A stretch of 64,000 nucleotides of DNA. It comes from Diphasiastrum complanatum. Lineage: Eukaryota; Streptophyta; Lycopodiopsida; Lycopodiales; Lycopodiaceae. Made by a program: the position numbers and the translations under genes. Location: assembly GCA_029204225.1 (NCBI GenBank), contig CM055100.1, positions 26,426,649 through 26,490,648 on the forward strand. The letters are read 5' to 3'. Below the pieces are notes generated by a model. It worked only from the letters and a program-made list of their open reading frames with translations. It made no database searches and had not been told where the DNA came from. This document shows, one piece after another, positions 50,592 through 63,446 of the stretch. How positions within the stretch are numbered: position 1 is the stretch's first letter; the number at the start of each line of letters is the position of its first letter.

Positions 50592-51647
50592 CACATGATC
50601 AAGTATCAATGCAATGTGCAAACTGAGCAACACTACTAAACTCATGGACACTTATATAGGGTAAAAAACAAGCAAGCTTCAAGGCATGTAAAAGGCCTAC
50701 TTAATGTCAATTGAAACTCAAACTTAGAATTTACTCTTCTTTCTTTTCTTCTTTTTGAAAGATAAATCTATAAGGTTAAATTTCATATTAGCTGCACATT
50801 ACAAGAAAACCTTATGTTAAAATTGAAATCTTGCTGCATTTTTATAATTGAAACTTGCTTACCTTCAAACATACATATCATATGAATGTTGAAAATAAAA
50901 AAAAGCCCTTCAATGTCAAAGAATCGTATGCATGCTACAAGATAAACAAAAATAGTTGTTAGCATCTAGCTAAGAAGTAGCCAAACTTAAAAGCTACCAA
51001 AAAAATGTATAGGAAATTGTGTAGGGCCACATTCATCCAAGGTGCTATGCAATATGGAAGGTGGATGCTTGTGACAAAATGGAGCACCGATCCAAAAGCC
51101 TCCTCCCTTGAATTTCTGATTTGCCTCTCTAAAAATTCACTTGCAATCTCTTTATTTCCCATCTCAAGTTCAAAGAATTCTTTTTTTATTTAGATTTCTT
51201 TCGAGAGTGTTCTTAATGATACTTTGTTAATTATTTTTAGTAAAGCCTTAGAGAAGTTACTCTCTAAAAGATTTGGCTAGACGTGAATAGCAACAAATTT
51301 GGGATTGATGCTTTTTGCATCCCCCCTCCCCGGTCATTCGTAAAAAAGGCAAATAGACTTTGTTTGCTTTAACTTTCCTTTGTATTTTGTAAAAAGTTCT
51401 TAATCCATTTCTAATTGTTTTGGGAGAAAACAAAAGCTCCACCTTCCAATGTCTCTTAATTTTTTGAGTCTTGTCATGTCTTACAAAAAGGTTGCCCTCA
51501 AAATTCTTTAACTTTATAACTCTTCTCGTCCAATAGCCAAACCTTGTTGTTAATCTTAAATAGCTAATACAATGACAAAGTTGAAAAATAGCTAATACAA
51601 TGACAAAGTTGAAATATAAATCCAACTACATCAATCATGTGTATAAA

Positions 51648-51648
<1 letters not shown>

Positions 51649-51686
<38 letters not shown>
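51649..51686. repeat. (TG)n microsatellite
   Basis: Nineteen TG dinucleotides without interruption. Confidence 0.97.
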
Positions 51687-51688
<2 letters not shown>

Positions 51689-52801
51689 CTAAAACATTCC
51701 AAATGACTCTTAGTTTTCACTATTTCAAGGGGGCTTTGGAATTTGACATCCAGACCCACTTTTCACATTAAAGGGCTTTTCCTATTTTGAACTTTGATAT
51801 GATATCTATGTTTCAAGGTTAACTTTTAAATGTAAGACTATGTAAGCCTTTTTAAACATAAGATTTTGTGGTATTCTAAGAGAGAATACAAAAAGTTTAA
51901 TGCTTGCACTTTGAATCCATTTTTCAATACAAAACAATAATTTTTAAGTTTGTCTGTCAATTGACATCTTGTTGACATCTTTGCCTTTATTTAAAAGACA
52001 ATCAGGCCTCTGACTTGCATTGCAAGTTGAGACTGTCAAGGTTGGTTGGCCTTTCAATTGACACTTTCTTGAATTTTTGGCACAGAAATAGGCCTTTTAC
52101 ATGCCTTGCAGTCCATTTAGAAAAGTTTAAACATGAATTGTGTTATAAATTTATGAACAATATTCATGTTGGCTAGATGTTATGTAACTTTATTCACGGT
52201 ATCTAAGTCGATCTCTTATGTCTTCGTATTAGGTAGATGTAACTATATTCATTGGTATCAAAATTTGTATTTCATGAGACAAAACTTCACAATGTCAAAA
52301 TTATCCATGATTTTGTTTTTTCTCACAAAGGTTATCATAGATCAAGAACTATATACAAAGAACAACTAATCTAGCAGTGTCTTCAAAAAGAAGCAAGGAG
52401 AAGATGCAAAAATTACCATTCCCGAATGCCTTGTTATTTATCCTTGGTTATTTGAACCATCATAACAAGCGTACAATCATAAAATTTAAAACCTAAGGTT
52501 TATAATCCTACAAAAATTTTGCCTAAAGAGAAAAATAGTTATCAGCTTGCAAGAAGTTAAGATTGTTAACAAAAAAGTGAGGACCATTTGAAAGGAAAAG
52601 GGCTAGGTCAAGTCTCAAACTTAGCTAACCTTCTTGAACATTAATCATTTATTTCACCATGTCCTTAAGTATATGGTAAAAAAAACAAGTTGGCTTTGAA
52701 CTCCAATGGCATCCAAATTTTTGCTACTGGTGGCAAAACTTTAAGGACAATGTTGTTCTGCAAATTTTTAGTATACCTACATAAAATATGCACAAATGAA
52801 C

Positions 52802-53050
52802 TCCCATGCAAAGACATCACTATGCACTAATACTTATAAATAAAGAGTTTAGATTTGAGTAAGAAGTCCCATGCAAAGACATCATTATGCACTAATACTT
52901 ATAAATAAAGAGTTTAGATTTGACTAAAAAATATGACTTCTCTTTGCTGCATTTTAATATACCTACATAAAAAAACAGTAGAAATGAAATCTCATGCAAA
53001 GACATCATTATGCACTAATACTTGTTGAGAAAGAGTTTAGATTTGCCTGA
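52802..53050. repeat. Three imperfect repeats of a ~66-base unit
   Basis: Units contain CCCATGCAAAGACATCA, TATGCACTAATACTT and AAGAGTTTAGATTTG. The first two (near 52804 and 52868) are adjacent. The third (near 52992) is separated by about 60 bases that also include a TATACCTACATAAA word found before the first copy. Confidence 0.8.
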
Positions 53051-53704
53051 AAGATAGGACTTATCTCTGCTACATTTTATCTAAGTCAACCTGCATTGCC
53101 TTATTGATTTGAGCAACTGCCACAAACTCAAATAAATGTGCTCTCTGGACTACTTTGGTCTCCTAAAAGTAGTATGTAAATGTGGGGTCACCAGGCTATG
53201 TGATAAATTTTAGAAATTGATTTCCTAAGATCAATTTCTAATGTAGTAAGTGTGGTTGGGAAATGTATTTCGCAGTTAGGATTTTGGTAATTCGTGAGCC
53301 AAATCCATTAAAAAATGTTCACATATGTACATTACACGAGGTTCATATTATTGAAAAACTAATTTATCTATATATTCTCCTTGCATGGAATACAAAACCG
53401 GAGTTTGTGGCTAAAGCAGCTATTAAGAGGTAGGAAGAAGTTCTTTCACAGGCAGGATTACATAAAGGGAATGTCATCATTAAAAACAGAGACAGACTCT
53501 CTGGAAAAAATGAAAATGTTCCTAATAAGCCATCAATTGGAGGTGCTAAAGCAAGAAGATTCTTATCCAATCACACATGCAAAGAATCTAGTGTCAAATA
53601 CAGAATTTGGAAAGAAATTATTCAAGCCACACGAACATTGGAAGTAAGTAATTGAGTGGAAAAGAGACAAGTGTGGAACAACTTAGACAAACTCATAGGT
53701 GTTA

Positions 53705-54358
53705 TCAGGAAAGGTGTGGAACAACTTCGACAAACTCATAGGTGTTGCAAATTTTTTGATAATGAGTGAACCCTATAGCCACCAGTTGTGCTTTCCATTT
53801 TTCAATTGAACCATCAGAGTTTATCTTCTTCTTGAAGATCCACTTGTTGTCGATAACTCTCTTGTGAGTGGGGAAGTCGACCAGTGTCCAGGTCTGGTTT
53901 GTCAAAAGTGAGTTGTACTCCTAAGCTGTTTGGGAACATGAACGAAATATAAACAACCAAAGACTTTTAAATGGCAAGCACTAGGCTTGTTTCCAAGCCA
54001 TACTTGATAAGGAGTCTTGTTATTAACGGCTTTAGTACTTGGATCTGTTATGTTCATAACAGGCTGTGGTTGTGGCTTCTGTCCAAAATTTCATAGGTAA
54101 GTGCAATTGATGTAGCATTGATCTGGGTGAGTTGAGAAGCGTTCGATTCTTCCTTTCTGCAATTTCATTTTGTTGAGGCATGTAGGAAGTTGCAAATTGT
54201 CTTTGAAAGGCGTGCTCATCTAGATAGTCAAACATCTCATTGGAGATGTATTCGTCGCCACCATCAATTTGAAGAGCTTTCACCTTTGTAGATGTTTGAG
54301 TCTCAGCCATGGCCTTGAATTTCTTGAAGCATTCAAAGCCTTCTGATTTGTGCTTAAT
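53705..54358 (-). pseudogene. Copia integrase and RT fragment
   Basis: Minus-strand frames read KHKSEGFECFKKFKAMAETQ, ALQIDGGDEYISNEMFDYL, the integrase Glu in QQNEIAERKNRTLLNSPRS, then FWTEATTTACYEHNR. After a gap, RT starts NQTWTLVDFPTHKRVIDNKW, then IFKKKINSDGSIEKWKAQLV. The integrase frame is cut at 54358 by the LTR of the next element, and the upstream half is not found in this window. Confidence 0.85.
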
Positions 54359-55184
54359 TGTGAAAATTCACACATGTGAAAATGTCCTAATGTGTGAAAT
54401 TGATCTCCTAAGCTTGGCTCATGCACTATAGATCACCTATTGATTGAAATTCAAGATCAATGAGAAGATCTAAGACAAAAACACCATTCTACATGCATTC
54501 ATTCATTACCAAAAGGTGTTTCACACATGTGGAAGACTTCATGAGATAAACTAAGTCCCAACAAGCTCCTCTCCTTGGGTAGAGAGAGAAAATACCACTT
54601 CTGGGCTCATCTAGAAAGAGAAGGCAATAGAAGCAAAATTGGCAAATCTCCAAATTGACTCAAAAAACTGATAGATCTCTCATACATTAATGAAGGGAAT
54701 GAAAGGACATATAGAAACTCGTGGAGATCCAAGCTTAATTCCTATTGGACCCCTTAAATATAGCCTCTCTAATCCTATTGGATGTGTAATTCATCATCTC
54801 TAACTTTTGATTGGACCCTTCCAACAAATCTCTCACTTATGATTGGACCCTTTGACTTTTGCCAACACATTGACTTGATCACTTATCAAATTACATATAC
54901 ATATGTGTCACAAGCCTAACCACCTCTACTTTGCATCACAATCTACTTCTGGCCAAATTGAGACTTTACATGTGGATTTGACCATTTTGACCTCTATACC
55001 AATTTTGGCCCTATCGAGGTTCTACACCAAGATGCTTGATACAAAATCTTTATGATACCCCTAAAATCAACATGACTAAACTATTTTTACTTTTTCTACA
55101 TGTGGGAACATGCTCCACATGTGATATTTTCTCACAAAATAGAAACACAAAAATATCCAAGATAGATTTTGACAATTTTTCACA
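54359..55184 (-). mobile_element. LTR of B-like element F
   Basis: Runs TGTG...CACA over 826 bases and is followed by CCTAAAAAACTAGCTTGG, which matches the sequence after the element A and B left LTRs (CCTCAAAAATCTAGCTTGG). On the minus strand it begins TGTGAAAAATTGTC, like Copia element D's LTR. It carries TTCACACATGTGAA at 54367-54380. It is the 3' LTR of a minus-strand element; no 5' LTR was found. Confidence 0.75.
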
Positions 55185-57076
55185 ATCCTAAAAAACTAGC
55201 TTGGTAAGATCAAGGAGTTTGTGAAACTTTTTGGGTGGATCCATTGGTATGCATATGAAATAAAAAACTGGCAAAAGGATCCATCATAGCAGCACCCTCA
55301 CCATATCCATGATAAGATTTCTTTGATAGAAATCATTTGCCAACACCTTTGAAGAGCATTCCACCAATTTGCCACTATACCAATGTGCTTCCTCCGTGCT
55401 TGATGATGATCTTTGACTTGAAAGTACCATTTGAATGAATATGGCTACACCATGATGAAAATCAGAGGCCTCCTCCATGCCTCATAAAGATCACAAAGAT
55501 CATAGAGATGAATATCATAAGATGAGCAAAAGTGTTGATTATCAAGATTAAGCAAACTAGCTTGACTAGTCCGCATACTATGAAGTTTATCCATGATGGA
55601 TCTAATCTTGAAATCAAATGCAATCTTGATCTTCTTGAGGCTAAATACTTGCTCAAGGATGTAAGTGTTCTCTTTGGATACTTCACTTAATTTCAAGAGA
55701 AGTTTACAAAATGCCTCAAACCATTAAAAGCATGATTTTCCAAACTATGAGCAACAAGCTCATTCTTGCTCTTACTAGATCCAAGAGCATACACTTGACG
55801 ACTCAACCACTTGTTTTCTAAGTAATTTGGAACATATTTAAGCCATGAATGACAAGTAATATGTCCATACTAGAGGCATGATACAAGACAATCATTACCT
55901 CACTCCAACTATGAGATGTAGAAACCTCATAAAAGCAAGATGGTACATCAAGTAATGAAAGAGAAGCATGAGAGAATATGCTGAAACTTGCCTCTCTTTA
56001 CCATGAACTTTGAGCCACAAAGACTCGGCCTTGCCCCTTGAAGATCCCCTTGAAACCATGTGTTGAGGAGAGTTCTCCTCAAGCCTTGGCAAATCTCCAT
56101 CATACACTTGAAATTTTGGTAGATTTGAGAATCCTACCATCATCCTCTTGATTGAAATGGGATCCTCCTTACTCCTTATGTGCAAAGGAATATTGGCAAA
56201 GAAAATGGATCTAAATATCCTCAAAGTATCAACTACTGCAATCTTCATATCAAGCACTTTTGATAAGAGGTACCTCCAATTGATGTCTTCAAGCAAGAAG
56301 TCACATGAAATAGCACTATCTTTGCTTCTACATGATGAAATGAAATCATCCAAATGAACAAGATAAGAGAATTGATGAGAAGTAGACCTCCTTGGCAATA
56401 ACTCTCCATGTGTTTTTGCCAAAGCACTATACTCATGAGCTTCACCATCTTGGAACATAGATTGAGGTAGATCACTTGCCTCCTCCTTGAGATGATCCAA
56501 GCTCCTCTTGGCCACACTTCCACAAGGATTAGCATCAATTTTGAAAAGCTTACCACAACTAGTCCCTCTTGCTAGCTTATCATCATTTCTCTTCTTGAAA
56601 CAATTAGAAGCAAAATGCCCCTTCTTACCACAAAGGAAGCACTTCTTGTTAGATTTGCAACTTGTTGATGTTTGTGAGGACTCTTCATCACTCTCCTCCT
56701 TTGACTTGTCCTTCATGAAATGTTGATGTTGCTCTTTGCCCCTTCCTCTTGGTTTGTCCTGTGTGAAGTATGCTTTCACCTTTCCACCATAGATGGATTC
56801 CAATGTGTCCCAAGCCTCCTTGGATGTGGTACATGAGCCAATATCACACAACAATTCATTTGAGACATTTATCTTTATGATATGTAGCACCATCCTAGCT
56901 CTCTTTTTGTACTTTTGGACCTCTTGGAGCTCTTGAGGCTCCTCCTCAAGTCCTATTAAAATCTTCATCACATCTTGGAGCACCAAAATGGACTCGATTC
57001 TAGCCTTCCAAATAGAATAGTTGGAGGTAGATAGTCTCTCACTAGATTCCAATAGAAAGGAATCCATAGATGCCAT
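55185..57076 (-). mobile_element. Interior of B-like element F
   Basis: This continues from the LTR at 54359-55184. It contains, in element order, gag with a zinc knuckle, a region like EEERPSQVV of element B, one copy of the unknown module (about 55616-55937), and a tail with SIKEILSWIW like the A/B C-terminus. Frameshifts interrupt the module. The 5' LTR and primer site are not seen to the right; leader-like sequence with CACACGTG (57636-57643) continues to perhaps 57.7 kb. Confidence 0.7.
55895..57076 (-). CDS. Gag-like protein of element F (Copia type, CCHC)
   Basis: A 393-residue open frame. Residues 1 to about 95 are a Copia gag N-terminus (DUF4219/UBN2 type): LSTSNYSIWKARIESILVLQ, ILIGLEEEP, TTSKEAWDTLESIYGGK. 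The middle of the usual gag domain is then missing and the frame goes straight to a Lys/Arg-rich linker and an intact knuckle CFLCGKKGHFASNC (C-x2-C-x4-H-x4-C). The rest is unlike gag or pol: LPRLEENSPQHMVSRGSSRG matches element B's VPRIEEERPSQVVIPKRNSR. The final residues are out of frame relative to the module that follows. The role is probably RNA or particle binding, by family; the C-terminal part is unknown. Confidence 0.7.
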   Translation of the reverse strand: MASMDSFLLESSERLSTSNYSIWKARIESILVLQDVMKILIGLEEEPQELQEVQKYKKRARMVLHIIKINVSNELLCDIGSCTTSKEAWDTLESIYGGKVKAYFTQDKPRGRGKEQHQHFMKDKSKEESDEESSQTSTSCKSNKKCFLCGKKGHFASNCFKKRNDDKLARGTSCGKLFKIDANPCGSVAKRSLDHLKEEASDLPQSMFQDGEAHEYSALAKTHGELLPRRSTSHQFSYLVHLDDFISSCRSKDSAISCDFLLEDINWRYLLSKVLDMKIAVVDTLRIFRSIFFANIPLHIRSKEDPISIKRMMVGFSNLPKFQVYDGDLPRLEENSPQHMVSRGSSRGKAESLWLKVHGKERQVSAYSLMLLFHYLMYHLAFMRFLHLIVGVR

Positions 57077-59915
57077 GTAATAGTGAAGACTCCTTGTGAT
57101 TTAGACAATAGAATGTTGCTTCTCTCTCACTAAAGGATCCTTGAAAGGTGTACTACCAACTCCTATGCAAGATCTTGCAACAAAATGTGAGATGGATCTC
57201 ACTAGCTCTACCAATCTCTCTCAAACTAGATCAACCTCTCATCAATTGATGGAGTATAGGCAAAGTTTGGGTCAAACTATCTTTGGCATGTGTGAAACAC
57301 TCTAAGAATCCACAAATCACTCAACAAGCCAATTGTATGAAAGAAAGCGGCTACGACCTCAAAATGATGAGTAGATCTCAAATAGATGACATTGGCAAGC
57401 CTCTTTTTGAATTTTTTGGTCAAACTAGCAAGATATGATCAAACCAAATGTGTCCAAACAGGTGTAGGTGCCCTACTTAACCCTATTCAAAGCTTATAAC
57501 TTTTGATTGGCTCCACCAAATGGATTGAAACAAATTGCTACAAAATCTAGCGAAACTAGCTTTCAAACAAGCTATCTCGCACCAAATTTGGATCTAACTT
57601 GGAAGAGAACTTTCCAAAAGAATTTGGCTATACTTCACACGTGCCTGAGCACTGAATTTCGTACAATACCTGAAATGATTCAATCATTATGATAATGAAC
57701 CCTCTTGATCCAAATTTCCTTGAGATAGCATGGGAGATGCAATCAACACTCTAGATCTTGATTTTCATGAAATTTTTGAAACTTTGGATGAAACATGCAT
57801 AGCTATACAAATTAAAATTTGAATAGAATAAAGTTGCCATATAAATTTGATAAATTTATTCTATTGAATCTAAGCAAATTCCCACGAAGGCAAAATTCTT
57901 GTTGAACTTAAATTTCAACAAAATTTATTTTCTAGCTAGGAAAGCGCTTAAACTATCATTCAAAAAAATTTGAGTTTTTAAAGTTTCAATGTGTATGATG
58001 TTTTTGAACACGCAAACATATTTTTATAGTTTCGAAAAAAAAACTACATTATGCTCTGCGTGGAAAGGAAAATTATCTAAAATGTTATTTGAAATCATAA
58101 TTTTAGCTAAATTCACAAAAACTTCAAAGGAAAATTGAAAAATGGTCTCTCATTCATTTATAGTTTCAAAAGATAAATTTGTGTTATGCATCCAAATTTT
58201 GATTATTACAACTCAATGATAATGAAATTGTTTTGAACTCCGTATATCAATGGAGGATGCAAGGATAGTACAACTTGATGTAAGAAAACATGCTTCATAT
58301 CATATATCAAGTTCTATCTTTATTAGATTTTCATATCTGATTCTAAATTATATTAATGAAAAACTCAATGTCTTATATTTGTATCCACTTTCTTGTTGGC
58401 AATGTCAACTCCTCAATAGTATGATCCATTCAACTATAAGTGGTGTTTGTTGTACAATACGAAACTATCTTCTAAGTGACATAACTAGTCTTCCAAAAGG
58501 TATACTTTTCGTACTCCAACTTATGTGATATAGTTTCATATTTTTAGTCATTTTTGGGGCCAAGTGGATATAGAAAAAATGAAAACCAATAAATCTTATC
58601 TTTTGAAAGGGACTTTTTTATAAAGTCAACACTCACTAATGTCAAAATTGGTTTTTCTTTGGTCAAAACTTTTTCAATCATATCTTTGCAACTAAGACGA
58701 TCATCTTGTAGTAACCACTAATCACTCAATACAATAAAATGCAATTGTCTCTAACATTGTATAATCTTCATTGATTCCAAAGCAAAACATAGATGTAAAA
58801 ATGCTTTTCCACAAGGCAGATTAGGCATATCTAGGATAAAAAAGTCAACTAATAGTAAGCTTGTACATAATAAGCTGGTTATGACTTTCTTTCCTCTCCG
58901 TGAGGTTCCATGGAAGTTTCTACTTCAAATTGCAACACAAATGAGGACACAAGAGAATAATTGGCTTCACTAAATTAGAATCATCTAAAAAAGATGGTCC
59001 AAAAAAAACATTGCAAATGGCTTTTTATAGAGTGCATTCTAGATTCCTATTGCCAAGAGCGTCTTTGTTGTGGTCGTTATCCTCATCTCAAACATGTAAA
59101 TACAAAACTTTTTTTATTGCTTTTCTTTTGAATCAGCCTTTTGGGTTGAGAATGTTCAAGGCATAGCACAATCTCAGAATACCATGGGTCTAGACTTCTA
59201 GTGGAATGGTTTTTTTTCCCTCCGCAAGAGTCGAACAGAGACAAAAGAGAAGCCTGATCTCGGCATATAGTTAATAACTATTTATGCAAAAAAAAATTGT
59301 CATATTCAAATAGTACGTGAGAGAACTCAAGGGGCTTGGGTCATCCAAACTCAACTGGTCTTAACGAACAGGTTTACAAGTGCAAGAACGGCCATAAATG
59401 TCATAGCTTAATTCAGATGATTGGGTTCACCCAACCTTAAAAGCTAAAAAACCTAATAGGTTGGTTAATAGTCCATCCTCGAAGCATCATAGATTCATAA
59501 TCTTTCAGTAATATACAAACTCCAGTAGATTGACGTAAGCCATGCCAAGTATAAATGGAAAACCAATTATAAAGCTAATTCCTGACGAGCCGAAAGTGAA
59601 GTGGTCAAGAAAAGCCTTGGCTTAACTTCATCAACGAACAGCACAGGCATGGCAAGATTGCTACTTATGACCCAATGCTTGCAAAGCTTGACCACAGGAA
59701 AACCGCTGCGATGTGAAATGATACAAGAAGCTTGACGGACTTTCCACCAGTTAACACTTAACTTTAAAACTTGACATATAGCTAGGATTAGTCACACTGG
59801 TACATAAGGTGCATATTTCTGAATTGTTCACAGATACACCTGTCTCCATATCATTTTAGATGAGTTCACCTGTTAAAGAGCATCCTCGGCGAAAATAAGG
59901 ACGCTAGTAGTGCCA
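57077..59915. other. Element leader and intergenic DNA, no gene
   Basis: 57077 to about 57700 looks like the leader of element F. The rest is AT-rich with no supported ORF; the last few hundred bases are probably the 3' UTR and flank of the RopGEF gene. Confidence 0.45.
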
Positions 59916-62900
59916 CTAATCACGGCCCGGTGGACTATGTGGAATCTTGGCATGTTCAAGGTTTTGAGCATACGACCAGCGATTGTTAACCTCAACAGAA
60001 AGAGGCTTGCCTCGAACCCCAGCAACTTCCTCAACGCTACTGTCTTTGTTAAGAGGATCCAACTTCATATAATCTGCTAATGTTTTCCCAGGAGATGATG
60101 AAATATCCGTATCCAGTTGACTGATAATGGATAATCGAGAAGATTTGGATTTGACCATTGCAGGAGCCACAGTCTCATTTAAGTCAAGTCTTGTGCTAAA
60201 AGCATCGAGAAGCAGAGGATTATTTTGACGTGATGAGGACGTTCTTCCGCTACTGTCATACTTCGGTGAAGCGGATGGCAATGTTTTAGTGGTTCCATCA
60301 ATATGGACTACATCATCAATTCGTGATATTATGTTGTGAGCTAAGCTTTCAAGTACCCGTGAATAGCTCTCAAGAATTGCTTGCCCAACATCCTGCACAG
60401 ACATCAGATGCCATAATGTCATACCAATTACGAGTTTATGAAAACAAGACCTACAAAGTCGAACAGTATTCTCGATTTTTAACAGTTCCATACTAAGTTA
60501 AACTTGATTTTGATTTTTAAGCAGTTTCGTACTAATTCAAATTTGGTGCACTATCAACTGCTCTTCAGGACAGACAATAAATTTCTGTCCAATGAAATTC
60601 CTTCATATACACTGTATAAGCAACAGAACAGCAAGTACAATTTTCATTTTGCAAGCAACCGAGCACTGACCAATATTTCTTGCATAAGCAGCATGTTCAG
60701 GTTAATTGAAGCACAAGCTAACCTAGATTTTATGAAAGAACCAAAAACATAACAGTTTCTTATTAACTATATCAGATAGTTTCTAAAACTATGCAGGCAC
60801 TGTTTTGGATAGTATCATCGAAGCATCCTAGAACTAGCATGGGAGCAACTGTAAATTTTAGTACATGTGAATAGTTTTTAAATAGCCAATAACGTCAATC
60901 CTATGAAGACCCACGCAGAAATGCAAATAAAGATTTGCAATTTTAAGATCACAGCATCCATCCAAGCAGTTCCACCCAAAACAACACCTTCTATTACTTA
61001 GTTCATCAGGCCACATAACTGTGTATAGATCACAACAAGCTGCTAAAATAAACACCCAATGTCAACTCTAGGATTCATAAAAAAAATGATCAAGGAGGTG
61101 CCAGCCAGTCTTGACGCCATGTAATCCATCCAGGAGTTCCCAAACCAAACGCATGATCGTTTCCAGACAATATTTCCAAGGCCAGCATACTAGGCTGTCC
61201 ACGGGCTTCTTTTCAATGTCAGAGAAGCTCTAACAACTAAAATCAAAAGCCAATGAAAATTTTGCTTGCTTTGATCAAATGAAATTTTTGAACAAACTTG
61301 ACAGAAATCTGATTTAACACAAGATTCCCATAAAACATTAATGTTAACATAGTCAATAGGAGGAAGAAACGTCAAAGAACAAAAAATCATTGCATATCTG
61401 CAACCTATCAAATCATAACAGTAGAAAATTGAAGTTTGCTATTTATAGAAAGCAGGAATGGAGAATTTCATCAAACTGTTCACATGCAACCATTGTCCTC
61501 TAGTTAGACTCAAAAGAGGGTTTCTTGATGATGTTTTGTACCTTATTAAACTGAATCTTATTCATGTCGAGAAGAGTTTGTGGCAAACCAGGAAATTTTT
61601 GTCTGAGAGTTAATAAAAGAGTCTCAGCTCTGCTCACAAGAACCTCTCTTTTCTCCATGTCTGCGACGAGATCTTTCATGAGCCCCCATGATTTTGAGTT
61701 GAACCTGCTTTCTTTGGGCACCGTATTTGTTTGTTTGCAGTATATTTTACGGTTCCACACTTGAATGGCAGCTTCTATACGATTAGCTACCTCTAGAACA
61801 CTATGTTCTGTGGAGAGATCAAATGATGACAGTATTGTATCTGGAGAAAATGGCTCCAAAATCAAATTGCGATAAAGGGCTTCTCCTAAGCTGGCTTTTC
61901 CATTCTGCAATATCAAATTGCAAATAGCTTCCAAACTGTTAGATGATAATAATAGAGATGAGGCATTGCTATTTCAAGCACCTACAAAAAACGTTTCTCA
62001 ATCGTCTGTGCTTTCAGTTTGCTGGCATTAATGAAAACATCTTCCTCAGATTGAAAGAACAGAAATGCAATAAAACTGACTGCAGCGACTTTCAAGCATG
62101 GCTTTGAAATTGCTTGAAAATGTCACAGCAGTTACAAATTAAACTTCTAACACTTTTATCAAATATTCTTACAAATATACAACACTAACATCTATACAAT
62201 TAAGAGGTTTATGAATCTAATTTTTAAAATAACCACCTTAGGAATTGCTTCCCAATATGCATCTGGCACTTCTATCTCTAATAAAACTTGTGCATTGATG
62301 GCCATTGCTGCCTTCAAAACTTGACTTAGCGACTCCCTTTGATGCTGGAGATGCTTTCTTGACTCATCAGAAAGCCCAGCAGCAGGGACCTTAATGACAG
62401 GAAGCCACCATTTTTCTTCTTGTCTAGGAAGTGAGTCCCTTGAATAGCTACGATCATCTGTGTTAGATACGGCAACTCCTTGGTCAACATACCAGAATTC
62501 TGTTTCAGTGAAGCTGTCCAAAGATTCCTGTACAGCAACATAATTTTAGTCCAACAAAAATTTACTAGGTTCAATTTGAGGTAAATTCATGGAAGGCTGA
62601 AACTGTTCTTTGAAATCAATCAAGAGTATAGATGCCATACCAGCAACATGTTGTCTAGCTTCCTTAGTGCTGGAAGGTTGATGTGGAGATCCGACCGGGG
62701 AGCACTAAGCATAACCTGCGTAGTGGACTCATGCAGCATTAGTCTATCAAATAAACACACCATGCTTGGAGAAATAAACCAAAAAATATAGTGGTAACAA
62801 AAGTCTCAAAGCTCAAGTGTTTCCTTCATCTGGTTGAAATTTAGAGAACTTGCACTCAGAAATTAACTGTAAACTTCGCAGTGGTCCCATCTTATATAAT

Positions 62901-63446
62901 ATATTTTAGTGCAACTGATTTTGTGCTGGTACTGCTAGACATGGTGGCATGCCAGATGAAATTAGACTGAGAAAATGCAGTCCAGATAAATAGCACAAGA
63001 ACCTTGCCTCCAAACTACTTCCATCTGGGAAGCTCTGCCAAGTTGGGACAAGTTCTACTATATGATCAGTAACAGAAAGCAGCCATTCCATTTCTCTTTG
63101 CCACATATTCTTCCTTTTCGGGGCTAAGGGCTCCAATCTGTAAAGCTCTCCAAAAACCGAAGCTGCGAACAAGGACCGCAGTATACATGTCATGGTTCAT
63201 TCATATAATTCCGTCTATAACAAAATGCAAAGCAACAGCTCACGGAAGTTTTATCTTGGTGTTTGCAGTCCAACTATGCACCTTTGGGGAAAATGAAATG
63301 TTAAAAGAGAAGCGACCGAATGTTGGTACCTGAAAGATTGGTAATTGCGTTGGATATTGCGAGTGCCGTACATACTCCTTTACCTCCACCTGACATGTCC
63401 TCTCCTAGCAACAGTCTTGAAAACCTTTCTTTCATCATTTCAACCT
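59916..63446 (-). CDS. RopGEF (PRONE domain), 5' end outside window
   Basis: A guanine nucleotide exchange factor that loads GTP onto plant Rop/RAC GTPases at the plasma membrane. Six minus-strand exons are in frame: 63330-63446, 63008-63162, 62641-62715, 62237-62527, 61542-61904 and 59916-60392, about 490 residues. The PRONE domain runs [121 protein letters not shown] and [20 protein letters not shown]. The C-terminal tail is variable but ends RWSYAQNLE...GRD, a conserved end in many RopGEFs. The first exon here starts inside a codon, so the variable N-terminus and start are upstream of 63446, probably past the window end. The second intron uses GC instead of GT. Confidence 0.94.

Larger units (their letters stand above)
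50592..53700. other. Intergenic AT-rich stretch with short repeats
   Basis: No gene is supported. It holds a 28-base tandem duplication (AATAGCTAATACAATGACAA... near 51556-51611), a (TG)n run at 51649-51686 and a three-copy repeat at 52802-53050. Short frames at 50959-51162 and 53381-53647 match no family I recognise. Confidence 0.5.

Noticed and set aside
53381-53647. 88-codon plus-strand frame as a host exon
   Set aside because: It has no recognisable domain or splice context, and it lies beside a decayed Copia fragment.
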